Positions 8,866-17,831 of a stretch of 64,000 nucleotides of DNA are shown one piece after another; the stretch's first letter is position 1, and every line of letters starts with the position of its first letter. Origin of the DNA: Comamonadaceae bacterium (GTDB taxonomy: Bacteria > Pseudomonadota > Gammaproteobacteria > Burkholderiales > Burkholderiaceae_C). The notes under the pieces are model-generated. The model saw nothing but the letters and a program-made list of their open reading frames with translations. It was not told where the DNA came from and ran no database searches. The DNA is taken from NCBI GenBank assembly GCA_021299875.1, contig JAJTEW010000008.1, positions 372,001 to 436,000 of the forward strand, in the 5' to 3' direction. The position numbers were made by a program, and so were the translations under genes.

Positions 8866-8891
8866 GAACGCCGAACACCGGCTTGGCGTTC
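8866..8891 (+). terminator. possible weak terminator hairpin after fliJ
   Basis: GAACGCC (8866-8872) pairs with GGCGTTC (8885-8891) around a 12-base loop, followed by a pyrimidine stretch TTTCTTCCTT. It lies between fliJ and the binding-protein gene, where an operon boundary is expected. The T-run is interrupted, so the call is tentative. Confidence 0.4.
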
Positions 8892-8917
8892 TTTCTTCCT
8901 TGTCATTGGAGACCACC

Positions 8918-10111
8918 ATGAGCCAACCCTCTTCACGCCGCCAAATCTTGGCACAAGGCGCCGCCCTTTTGGGCGCCACCTCTTCGGGCCTGTTGGTGCC
9001 GCAAAGTGCGCTGGCGCAGACCGGAAAAATCCGTGTCGGCCTGATGCTGCCCTACACCGGCACCTTTGCTCAGTTGGGCATCGCCATTGAAAACGGTTTT
9101 CGCATGGCCATCAATGAACAAGGCGGCAAACTGGGTGGCCGCGAGATCGAGTGGTTCAAGGTGGACGACGAGTCTGAGCCTTCCAAAGCCATCGAAAACG
9201 CCAACAAACTGGTGCAGCGCGACAAGGTCGATGTGCTGGTGGGCACCGTGCATTCGGGCGTGCAAATGGGCATCCACCGCGTGGCCCGCGAAAGCGGCGT
9301 GATCAACCTCATCCCCAACGCGGGCGTGCACATGGCCACCCGCGCCCAGTGCGCACCCAATGTGTTTCGCACCAGTTTCTCTAACAGCCAGCCCACCATG
9401 GCTTTGGGCGAAACCATGGTCAAGCGTGGCCACAAAAAGGCCGTCTGGATCTCCTGGAAGTATGCCGCTGGCGACGAGGCCTTTGAAGGCTTCCGCGACA
9501 GCTACACCAAAGCCGGTGGCACGATTGTCAAAGAACTGGGCCTGCCCTTCCCCAACGTCGAGTTCCAGGCTTTGCTCACCGAAATCGCCGCACTCAAGCC
9601 CGACGCAGTGGCCTGCTTCTTTGCGGGAGCAGGCGCAGCCAAGTTCTTGCGCGACTACGCAGCCGCTGGCCTCAAGGGCAAGATTCCGCTGTACGGCTCG
9701 GGCTTCCTGACAGAAGGTGTGCTCGAAGCAGCAGGCCCGGCCGCCGATGGCGTGCTCACCACCCTGCACTACGGTGACGGCATCGAGACCAAGCGCAACA
9801 ACACCTTCCGCCTGAACTATGCCAAGACCTTCAAACTGCAGCCCGATGTGTACGCGGTGCAAGGTTACGACACCGGTTTGCTGCTGGTGCAAGGCGCCAA
9901 CGCCGTCAAAGGCGACGTGAGCCAAAAGGCCGCCATGATCAAGGCCATGGAAGTGGCTGTCATTGACAGCCCGCGCGGCAAGTGGACCATGAGCAAGTCG
10001 CACAACCCAGTGCAGGACATTTACCTGCGCGAAGTCTCGAACAAAGAGAACAAAGTGATCGGCGTGGCCGCCAAGGCCCTGGCCGACTCGGGCGCTGGCT
10101 GCCGCATGTAA
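8918..10111 (+). CDS. periplasmic binding protein of a LivK-type ABC importer
   Basis: Solute receptor of a branched-chain amino acid (HAAT) family ABC transporter. ATG 8918 is chosen because GGAG lies 7 bases upstream. The 397-residue protein begins with SSRRQILAQGAALLGATSS and a cleavage-like SALAQ, a signal peptide with a twin-arginine pair. The mature part has the family start KIRVGLMLPYTGTFAQLG and the two-lobe type I periplasmic fold. Permeases and ATPases follow on the same strand. The nearby pobA and IclR genes suggest an aromatic acid rather than leucine as ligand; that is inference. Confidence 0.9.
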   Translation: MSQPSSRRQILAQGAALLGATSSGLLVPQSALAQTGKIRVGLMLPYTGTFAQLGIAIENGFRMAINEQGGKLGGREIEWFKVDDESEPSKAIENANKLVQRDKVDVLVGTVHSGVQMGIHRVARESGVINLIPNAGVHMATRAQCAPNVFRTSFSNSQPTMALGETMVKRGHKKAVWISWKYAAGDEAFEGFRDSYTKAGGTIVKELGLPFPNVEFQALLTEIAALKPDAVACFFAGAGAAKFLRDYAAAGLKGKIPLYGSGFLTEGVLEAAGPAADGVLTTLHYGDGIETKRNNTFRLNYAKTFKLQPDVYAVQGYDTGLLLVQGANAVKGDVSQKAAMIKAMEVAVIDSPRGKWTMSKSHNPVQDIYLREVSNKENKVIGVAAKALADSGAGCRM

Positions 10112-10133
10112 ACTGCGCGAGCCTTCCGTGCCA

Positions 10134-10157
10134 CGGCGGATTTCGGTCCGCCGTTTT
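10134..10157 (+). terminator. intra-operon terminator/attenuator after binding protein
   Basis: CGGCGGA (10134-10140) and TCCGCCG (10147-10153) form a perfect 7-bp stem with loop TTTCGG followed by TTTT. It sits 22 bases after the binding-protein stop and before the first permease, where such hairpins reduce readthrough so the receptor is made in excess of the membrane parts. Confidence 0.75.
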
Positions 10158-10216
10158 CATTGGCACTGAGCCAACAGGCGCCCTGCCATCCTCCTCCATT
10201 CAAAGCGTGATTCCTG

Positions 10217-11080
10217 ATGGACTTTGTGAATTTTTTGATCCAGCTGCTCAACAGCGTCCAGTACGGGCTGCTGCTGTTCATGCTGGCCGCAGGCCTGACG
10301 CTGATCTTCGGCATCATGGGCGTGGTCAATCTGGCCCACGGCAGTTTTTACATGCTGGGCGCTTACCTGGCCTGGTCTTTGGCCGCGCAGCTGGGCAGTT
10401 TCACGCTGGCCATCCTCGTGGGCACGGCTTTGTCGGTGGCTTTTGGATTGGTCATTGAGCGTTTGCTGTTTCGCCACTTTTACCACCGTGATCACCTGGA
10501 CCAAGTGCTGTTGACCTTTGGTTTGATTTACGTGTTTGAAGAACTGCGCTCCATCATCTGGGGCGATGATGTGCACGGTTTGCCAGTCCCTCAGTTGCTG
10601 GCCGCATCCATCCCCCTGACCGACAACCTGTCCTATCCGGTGTACCGCTTGTTCATGTCGGGCGTGTGCTTGGTGCTGGCACTGGGCTTGTATTTGCTGA
10701 TCTCCAAAACCCGTTTGGGCATGAAGATCCGTGCGGGCGCCTTCAACCGCGAGATGACCGAGTCGCTGGGCGTCAACATCCAACTCATCCACTCGGTGGT
10801 GTTTGCTTTGGGCATTGGCCTGGCCTCGATCGCGGGCATGATCGCGGCACCCGTCTCCAGCGTCTACCCCAACATGGGCTCACAGGTGTTGATCATGTGC
10901 TTTGTGGTGGTGGTCATTGGCGGCATCGGCTCGGTGCGCGGCGCCCTGATCGCTGCCCTGCTGGTCGGGCTGGTCGACACCTTTGGCAAGGTGCTGCTGC
11001 CCCAAGCCTCGGGCATGCTGGTCTATGTGCTGATGGCCGCCGTGCTGCTCTACAAACCCGAAGGCCTGTTCAAGCAATGA
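10217..11080 (+). CDS. livH: LivH-type ABC permease
   Basis: Inner-membrane permease of the branched-chain amino acid-type importer. The 287-residue product is highly hydrophobic with about eight membrane segments and the family motifs GVVNLAHGSFYMLGAY near the N-terminus and VVVIGGIGSVRGALIAALLV near the C-terminus. It lies downstream of the binding protein and its attenuator hairpin, and 16 bases upstream of livM. The start codon has only a weak ribosome-binding site. Confidence 0.94.
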   Translation: MDFVNFLIQLLNSVQYGLLLFMLAAGLTLIFGIMGVVNLAHGSFYMLGAYLAWSLAAQLGSFTLAILVGTALSVAFGLVIERLLFRHFYHRDHLDQVLLTFGLIYVFEELRSIIWGDDVHGLPVPQLLAASIPLTDNLSYPVYRLFMSGVCLVLALGLYLLISKTRLGMKIRAGAFNREMTESLGVNIQLIHSVVFALGIGLASIAGMIAAPVSSVYPNMGSQVLIMCFVVVVIGGIGSVRGALIAALLVGLVDTFGKVLLPQASGMLVYVLMAAVLLYKPEGLFKQ

Positions 11081-11096
11081 CCACAAGAAGAACACC

Positions 11097-12025
11097 ATGA
11101 GCATGCCGCAAATTCACCTCGAAACCTTGCCCCGCAGCATCCAGCTGGTGATGGTGTTGGGCTTTTTGGCGCTTGCGGCCTTCCCCTTTGTGGGGTCTGA
11201 CTTTTACACGGCCATGGTCGTGCGCATGATGATCCTGGCCATCTTGGCCATGAGCCTCGATTTGCTGCAAGGCGTGACCGGTCTCGTGTCTCTGGGCCAT
11301 GCCGCCTACTTTGGCCTGGCCGGTTATGTGTTGGCCTTCATCACCCCGCAAAACGAAGCCATCAGCTTGTACACCAGCTTGCCTTTGGCTGTGGGGGGTG
11401 CGGCGCTGGCGGCCCTGGTGATTGGCTTTTTGGTGGTGCGCACCCATGGCATTTACTTCATCATGGTCACCATGGCTTTTGCGCAGATGATTTTCTTCAT
11501 CTTTTTTGACAACAAGGCGCTGGGCGGGTCTGACGGTTTGTTCCTCAACTTCCGACCCGATGCGGGCATCATCGACCTGGAAAACAAGCGCGTGTTTTAT
11601 TACTTCACCCTGGCGTGCTTGGTGGCGGTTTATGTGTTTTTGCGTCGTCTGCTCTGGAGCCCTTTTGGGCGCGCGCTGTCGGGCATTCGGGTGAACGAGC
11701 ACCGCATGCGGGCGCTGGGTTTCAACACCTTCAGCCACAAGCTGGCGGCCTTCACGCTGGCCGGGGCCTTGGCTTGGGGGGCATGGGCAATTTTGCGGGG
11801 GCGATTGTTGGAGCCTTCAGTTTTGAGTATTTGCTGCACGTCTTCAAGGATCTGCCCGACATGGGGGGCTTCAAAACCGGCAAACACTGGCAGATGTGGA
11901 TGGGCCTGTTCATCGTGGCCCTGATCATTTTTGCGCCCAAAGGCATTTTGGGTCTGGTCAACCGTTTCATCGGCGATAAAGCCTCAGGCCACGCGGCTGC
12001 CGGCAAGGAGGCAGGCCATGACTGA
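11097..12025 (+). pseudogene. livM: LivM-type ABC permease, disrupted by internal deletion and frameshift
   Basis: Second permease of the importer. From ATG 11097 the frame reads a normal LivM up to KLAAFTLAGALA (about 11774), then runs in the wrong frame to a stop at 11922-11924. The family C-terminus continues in another frame as LGGMGNFAGAIVGAFSFEYL through to PKGILGLVNRF, ending at the TGA at 12023-12025, which overlaps the livG start. About 30 residues usually present between AFTLAGALA and LGGMGN are absent, so this is more than a one-base slip: a deletion whose length is not a multiple of three. The junction carries a run of six G (11776-11781). Either the importer is inactive or the assembly is wrong here. 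Confidence 0.85.
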
Positions 12026-12785
12026 GCGCAAGACCTTGATGTCGGCGAGCGGTCTGACCAAGCGCTTTGGCGGCTTGGCAGCCGTGAACGATGTGTCACT
12101 GGAACTTTGGCGCGGGCACATTCATGCTGTGATTGGCCCCAATGGCGCGGGCAAGTCCACGCTGGCCAACTTGCTCTCGGGCGATTTGCCGCCCACCAGT
12201 GGGCGCATGACGCTAGCGGGCACCGACATCACGGGCTGGACGCCCGAAAAAATCTCGCGCCATGGCCTGGGGCGCAGCTACCAAAAGACCAACATTTTCG
12301 GCACCTTCACAGTGTGGGACAACGTGCGTTTGTCCGCGCAATCGCGTGCGCAGCCCTCCCCCTTCAACCCTTTGGGATGGCTCCAGGCTGCGGCCAGCAT
12401 GCAGGCGGTTAACCAACGCGCCGAACGCGCCATCGAACTGGCCGGGCTGCAAGACCGCCGCTACGCTCAAGCAGGCGCCACCAGCCACGGCGAGCAACGC
12501 CAGCTGGAGATCGCCATGACCTTGGCCACCGAGCCGCAGGTCTTGTTGCTGGACGAGCCCCTGGCTGGCATGGGCCAGGCCGAGGCCGAGCGCATGGTGC
12601 AGTTGCTGCTGCGCCTTAAAAATGAACATGCCATCTTGCTGGTCGAGCACGACATGGACGCCGTGTTCACGCTGGCCGACCACCTGACGGTGATGGTCAA
12701 TGGGCAAGTGATCGCGAGCGACACGCCCCCAGCGGTGCGGGCCGATGCGGGTGTGCAGGCGGCTTACTTGGGCGAGGAACATTGA
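12018..12785 (+). CDS. livG: LivG-type ABC ATPase
   Basis: Cytoplasmic ATP-binding subunit of the importer. ATG 12018 is chosen because AAGGAGGC lies just upstream and it overlaps the ancestral livM stop; the frame is open further 5' but without homology. In 255 residues: Walker A GPNGAGKST, an unusual signature region SHGEQRQLEIAMTLA, Walker B VLLLDEPLAGMG, and the H-loop EHDMDAVF. The signature reads SHGEQ rather than the more common LSxGQ type, as often seen in LivG. Confidence 0.94.
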   Translation: MTERKTLMSASGLTKRFGGLAAVNDVSLELWRGHIHAVIGPNGAGKSTLANLLSGDLPPTSGRMTLAGTDITGWTPEKISRHGLGRSYQKTNIFGTFTVWDNVRLSAQSRAQPSPFNPLGWLQAAASMQAVNQRAERAIELAGLQDRRYAQAGATSHGEQRQLEIAMTLATEPQVLLLDEPLAGMGQAEAERMVQLLLRLKNEHAILLVEHDMDAVFTLADHLTVMVNGQVIASDTPPAVRADAGVQAAYLGEEH

Positions 12786-12786
12786 G

Positions 12787-13500
12787 ATGAGCGAATTGTT
12801 GATCCAAGCCCAAGACCTGAACACCTACTACGGCGCGAGCCACATCTTGCGCGGCGTCAACTTCACCGTGGGACGAGGCGAGACGATTGGCCTGATGGGC
12901 CGCAACGGCATGGGCAAAAGCACCCTGCTCAAGTCCCTCTTGGGCATCGTGCCACCCCGCTCGGGCACGGTGGACATCAAAGGTCAGCGCATGAATGGCC
13001 GCCCCACGTTTGAGGTGGCGCAGCTGGGCATCGCCTACGTGCCTGAGGGCAGGGGCATCTTTGGCAACCTGAGCGTGGTGGAGAACCTGAAAATGGCCGC
13101 CCGCGCTGGCACCCAAGGCCAACGTGAGTGGACGTATGAGCGGGTGCTGGAGACCTTTCCACGCCTGAAAGAGCGCTTGGGCCACGGCGGCCAGCAACTG
13201 TCGGGCGGTGAGCAGCAAATGCTGACCATCGGTCGAGCGCTCATGACCAACCCCGATGTGCTGATTCTGGACGAGGCCACCGAAGGCTTAGCGCCGCTGA
13301 TTGCGCGCGAGATCTGGCGCATCTGCAGCCTCATCAAACAAACCGGCATCAGTTCGATCATCGTGGACAAGAACTGGAAGCACGTCACCCAGATCACCGA
13401 CCGCAATGTCATCTTGGTCAAAGGCCAGGTGGTGTTCGAAGGCGCATCACCCATCTTGCTGGCTGACCCCAGCGTGCTGGAGCAGCATTTGGGGGTTTGA
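12787..13500 (+). CDS. livF: LivF-type ABC ATPase
   Basis: Second ATP-binding subunit, paired with LivG. ATG 12787 follows the livG stop by one base; the 237-residue product starts MSELLIQAQDLNTYYG. It has Walker A GRNGMGKST, the LivF-typical YVPEGRGIFGNLSVVENL, the signature LSGGEQQML and Walker B VLILDEATEGLAP. It is the last gene of the importer and converges on the IclR-type regulator gene, 6 bases away. Confidence 0.95.
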   Translation: MSELLIQAQDLNTYYGASHILRGVNFTVGRGETIGLMGRNGMGKSTLLKSLLGIVPPRSGTVDIKGQRMNGRPTFEVAQLGIAYVPEGRGIFGNLSVVENLKMAARAGTQGQREWTYERVLETFPRLKERLGHGGQQLSGGEQQMLTIGRALMTNPDVLILDEATEGLAPLIAREIWRICSLIKQTGISSIIVDKNWKHVTQITDRNVILVKGQVVFEGASPILLADPSVLEQHLGV

Positions 13501-13506
13501 GTCCCT

Positions 13507-14277
13507 TCACAGCAAGGGGCGCAGCTCTCTGGCCGCATCCAGCAACAACGGCAGCCACTTGTGCTGCACCGCCCCGTCGCTCAGTTGGTCTGCGGTGCCC
13601 ACCACATTCAGCGCGGCCAGCGTTTGGCCTTGCATGTTGCGCAGCGGCACGGCCAGCGCGTGAATGCCCAACTCATGCCCATCGCGGGCCAGGCAGTGGT
13701 CGTCCTGCCGCACCCGATCCACCAGCGCCTTGAATTTGGCCGCACCCACCTCGGTTTGTGGGGTGATACGGGCCAGTTCACGGCCCTTGAGCCAAGCCGT
13801 GAAGTCGGCCTTGGGCAAGCTGGCCAGCAACACGCGCCCCGTGGAGGTGGCGTGCGCTGGCAAGCGTGCGCCCAAGTGCAAGCCATAAGCCAAGTGGCGG
13901 ACCGGCTCGGCCACCCCGGCACTGCGGGCCACGATCACGCATTCGTCGCCATCCAGCACCACCGCACTGAAGGCCGCCTGCGTTTGTGCGGCCAACCGGT
14001 TGAGCGTGGGTTGCAAACTGCGCGGCAGGCGCGATGTGGCCATGTAACTGCCCGCCAAGCGCAACACCCGCGCCGACAGCCAGTAGTGGGAACCATCGGT
14101 TTCCAGATAACCCAACTCGGCCAGCGTGAGCAAATGCCGCCGCGCTGCCGCGCGCGTGAGGCCTGTGCGCTGCGCGGCTTGTGTGGCATTCAGGCGTTGG
14201 CGCTCGGTGTCAAAGGTCTCCAGCACAGCCAGGCCTTTGGCCAGACCTTCAATGAAGTCAGCTTTGGCGATCGTCAT
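13507..14277 (-). CDS. IclR-family regulator (PobR/PcaR-like)
   Basis: Transcription regulator with an N-terminal winged helix-turn-helix (NATQAAQRTGLTRAAARRHL) and a C-terminal IclR effector domain (about 85-250). The ATG at 14277 is preferred over 14286 because GAGG lies 9 bases upstream of it; that gives 256 residues. It is divergent from pobA, with a 19-base palindrome between them, the arrangement expected of an IclR-type activator or repressor of 4-hydroxybenzoate or protocatechuate catabolism. The effector is inferred from context only. Confidence 0.88.
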   Translation of the reverse strand: MTIAKADFIEGLAKGLAVLETFDTERQRLNATQAAQRTGLTRAAARRHLLTLAELGYLETDGSHYWLSARVLRLAGSYMATSRLPRSLQPTLNRLAAQTQAAFSAVVLDGDECVIVARSAGVAEPVRHLAYGLHLGARLPAHATSTGRVLLASLPKADFTAWLKGRELARITPQTEVGAAKFKALVDRVRQDDHCLARDGHELGIHALAVPLRNMQGQTLAALNVVGTADQLSDGAVQHKWLPLLLDAARELRPLL

Positions 14278-14328
14278 GGGGGGCATCCTCTTTTGTGCGT
14301 GTTCGTGGCCCCATCCGTCAAGAATTGA

Positions 14329-15651
<1,323 letters not shown>

Positions 15652-15751
15652 AGCCCCGCACAGGCGACAGCCAAGGGGCTGCGGGCATCCGATAATGTGG
15701 GCCTTCTGAAGCCGTGTACAACGGCTTTGTGTCCATTCAAAGGTGCCCACC

Positions 15752-16621
15752 ATGTCTTCGACCCAACCCCTGCGCGGTCTGCGCGTTTTGAGCCTGGCCC
15801 TCAACTTGCCGGGCCCTGCTGCCCTCATGCGCTTGGCCCAAATGGGCGCGCGCTGCACCAAGGTCAACCCGCCCGCAGGCGACCCGATGCAGCACTACAC
15901 CACCAGCGGCTATGACTTGTTGCACGCGGGCGTGAAGCACAAAACACTGGACCTCAAAACCGAGGCGGGTCAAGCCGCGCTGCACAAGTTGCTGCCCAAG
16001 ACCGATGTGCTGCTCACCTCGTTTCGCCCCTCTGCCCTCGCCAAACTCGGCTTGGGCTGGAAGGCTTTGCACAAGCAATACCCTGCACTGAGCTTGATCG
16101 AAGTGGTGGGCGCACCCGGCCCCTTAGCCGAAATTCCGGGCCACGACTTGACCTACCAAGCCGAGGTGGGCCTGGTCAACGGGATGGATCTGCCACCGAG
16201 TTTGTTTGCCGACATGGGCGGCGCCGTCATGGCCAGCGAAGCCACGCTCAAAGCCGTCATCACCCTCAAAACCACAGGCAAAGGCACGCACCACGAAGTG
16301 GCCTTGTCTGAAGCGGCCGCTTGGCTCGCCCTGCCCCGCCAACTGGGCCTGACCACCCCCGATGGGGCGGTGGGCGGCGCCCATGCGGGCTACCGCGTGT
16401 ACGCCTGTAAAAACGGCCGCGTAGCCGTGGCCGCTTTAGAGCCGCACTTTGCCACCCGCCTGTGCGAAGCCGCTGGCGTCACGCTGGCACACCCGGTCAA
16501 AGACCTGTTCAAGCCCGCCACCCGCCAAGCCATCGAAGCCTTCTTTGCGAGCCAAACCCGCGCACAGCTGGACAAACTGGCCACGGCCAAAGACATTCCA
16601 CTCATGACGCTGCCGCTGTAA
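15752..16621 (+). CDS. CaiB/BaiF-type (class III) CoA-transferase homologue
   Basis: Member of the family of CoA-transferases and alpha-methylacyl-CoA racemases. ATG 15752 is favoured over GTG 15743 because AAAGG lies upstream. The 289-residue protein has the family N-terminus PLRGLRVLSLALNLPGPAALMRLAQMGA, and the LDLKTEAGQAAL and LLTSFRPSALAKLGLG stretches. It is shorter than full CaiB proteins (about 400 residues), as is common for a sub-branch. Substrate unknown. A 7-bp hairpin (15709-15727) without a T-run lies between it and pobA. Confidence 0.8.
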   Translation: MSSTQPLRGLRVLSLALNLPGPAALMRLAQMGARCTKVNPPAGDPMQHYTTSGYDLLHAGVKHKTLDLKTEAGQAALHKLLPKTDVLLTSFRPSALAKLGLGWKALHKQYPALSLIEVVGAPGPLAEIPGHDLTYQAEVGLVNGMDLPPSLFADMGGAVMASEATLKAVITLKTTGKGTHHEVALSEAAAWLALPRQLGLTTPDGAVGGAHAGYRVYACKNGRVAVAALEPHFATRLCEAAGVTLAHPVKDLFKPATRQAIEAFFASQTRAQLDKLATAKDIPLMTLPL

Positions 16622-16806
16622 AACAGCATCGGCCAGCAGATCCGCTCAGTTCAGACCCACAAAGCCGCCCGTGCGCAGTGAAGCTGCGCCATGGGTAGCG
16701 CAGCGCACAGACACCGCGCTATTTGCCCTGCAGCATTCGCCTGTGGGCAGCGCCATCACGCATGCCCTTTGGAATTTTCCGAATTTTTCAACCAAGGACA
16801 CTGCCG

Positions 16807-17169
16807 ATGAGCACCCACCAACCCATTCCCCTGCAAGTCATTTTTCGCGACCTGGATGTCTCTCAAGCACTGGAGGCCAAGGTCCGGGAAAAAATCGACA
16901 AACTGGGGCAGTTCTACCCCAACATTGAGAGCTGTCGCGTGGTGATCGAGCAACTCCACAAACACCACCAGCGGGGTAACCACTTTCGTGTTGTGATCGA
17001 TCTGAAAGTGCCTGGACATGAATTGATTGCAGGGCGAGAGCCTGACCAAAACCCGGCCTATACCGATGTGTATGTGGCCTTGCGCGACGCCTTCAAGGCC
17101 ATGCGTCGACAGCTCGAAGACTTGGTACACCGCCAGCAAGGACAAACCAAGCACCACATTCTGGTGTGA
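16807..17169 (+). CDS. HPF/RaiA-family ribosome-associated protein
   Basis: Small protein of the ribosome hibernation and sigma-54 modulation family that binds between ribosomal subunits in non-growing cells. ATG 16807 has AAGGA upstream and gives 120 residues. It keeps the beta-alpha-beta-beta-beta-alpha layout: IPLQVIFRDLDVSQALEAKV, then VVIEQLHKHHQRGNHFRVVI and DVYVALRDAFKAMRRQLED. It is convergent with an Hsp20 gene, which would fit a stress role for both. Whether it is HPF-short or a YfiA-like inhibitor cannot be told. Confidence 0.85.
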   Translation: MSTHQPIPLQVIFRDLDVSQALEAKVREKIDKLGQFYPNIESCRVVIEQLHKHHQRGNHFRVVIDLKVPGHELIAGREPDQNPAYTDVYVALRDAFKAMRRQLEDLVHRQQGQTKHHILV

Positions 17170-17186
17170 GCGGCCCCCAAAAAGTA

Positions 17187-17215
17187 GGTTCTTGCAAGCC
17201 ACGGCGGCAAGAACC
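17187..17215. terminator. perfect hairpin between convergent hpf-like and hsp20 genes
   Basis: GGTTCTTGC (17187-17195) and GCAAGAACC (17207-17215) form a perfect 9-bp stem with an 11-base loop, in the 59 bases between the two convergent genes. No long T-run follows on either strand, so it may end transcription both ways only weakly or protect 3' ends. Confidence 0.5.
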
Positions 17216-17228
17216 CACCGCGCATCTC

Positions 17229-17663
17229 TCAGGAAATTTTGAGGATGTGGCTTTGCCCGTTGTGCTTTTTGGGCAAGGTCAGCTGCAACACACCATCTTC
17301 GTATTTGGCCAATGCCGCGGCCTGGTCCACGCTTTCGTCCAAAGTGAAAGTGCGTGAGATGCTGCCGAAAAAGCGCTCGGAGCGGATGATTTTGGAGCCT
17401 TGCTTTTCCTCCTTCTCCTTTTTGACTTCGGCAGACAGGCACACCTGGTTGCCGTCCACCGACACTTTGATGTCTTCTTTTTTGACGCCCGGAATTTCGG
17501 CTTTGACGAAGAAATTCTTCTCATCTTCCGTCAGGTCCAAACGCATCTGGGGTTCACCCTCCATCAGCCGGTACATGGGGCGCATGGCGAAGCCTTTGAA
17601 AAAGTCGTCGCTGAAAGGATCGCGCAGTTCATGAAAGGGATTGAATCGTGCAAGATTGCTCAT
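17229..17663 (-). CDS. Hsp20/alpha-crystallin small heat-shock protein
   Basis: ATP-independent holdase chaperone that keeps unfolding proteins soluble. The ATG at 17663 has GGAGA upstream; 144 residues. The alpha-crystallin domain occupies about 40-140 with KAEIPGVKKEDIKVSVDGN and the closing A-KYEDGVLQLTLPKK strand; the short C-terminal tail ends SHILKIS. Upstream on the same strand CTTGAAA occurs (17781-17787), matching the heat-shock sigma-32 -35 box, but I see no convincing CCCCAT -10 partner. Confidence 0.93.
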   Translation of the reverse strand: MSNLARFNPFHELRDPFSDDFFKGFAMRPMYRLMEGEPQMRLDLTEDEKNFFVKAEIPGVKKEDIKVSVDGNQVCLSAEVKKEKEEKQGSKIIRSERFFGSISRTFTLDESVDQAAALAKYEDGVLQLTLPKKHNGQSHILKIS

Positions 17664-17831
17664 GGTGTGTTCTCCATCAAGTGAATTGGCAGCGGTCAAG
17701 CTGCAGACAGCTGAGGATGGTGGAATGACGCATCGCTCAGGAAGCTGCTGGCAAGCAACAGCTCCAAGAACACTTTAATTTTTCAAGGTGTCAACGTCTG
17801 TTGATCAATTCACACAGCCAGCGCGCAGGGC

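Noticed and set aside
17781-17787. CTTGAAA as a sigma-32 promoter for hsp20
   Set aside because: The -35 box matches but no acceptable -10 partner is found; noted in the gene entry only.
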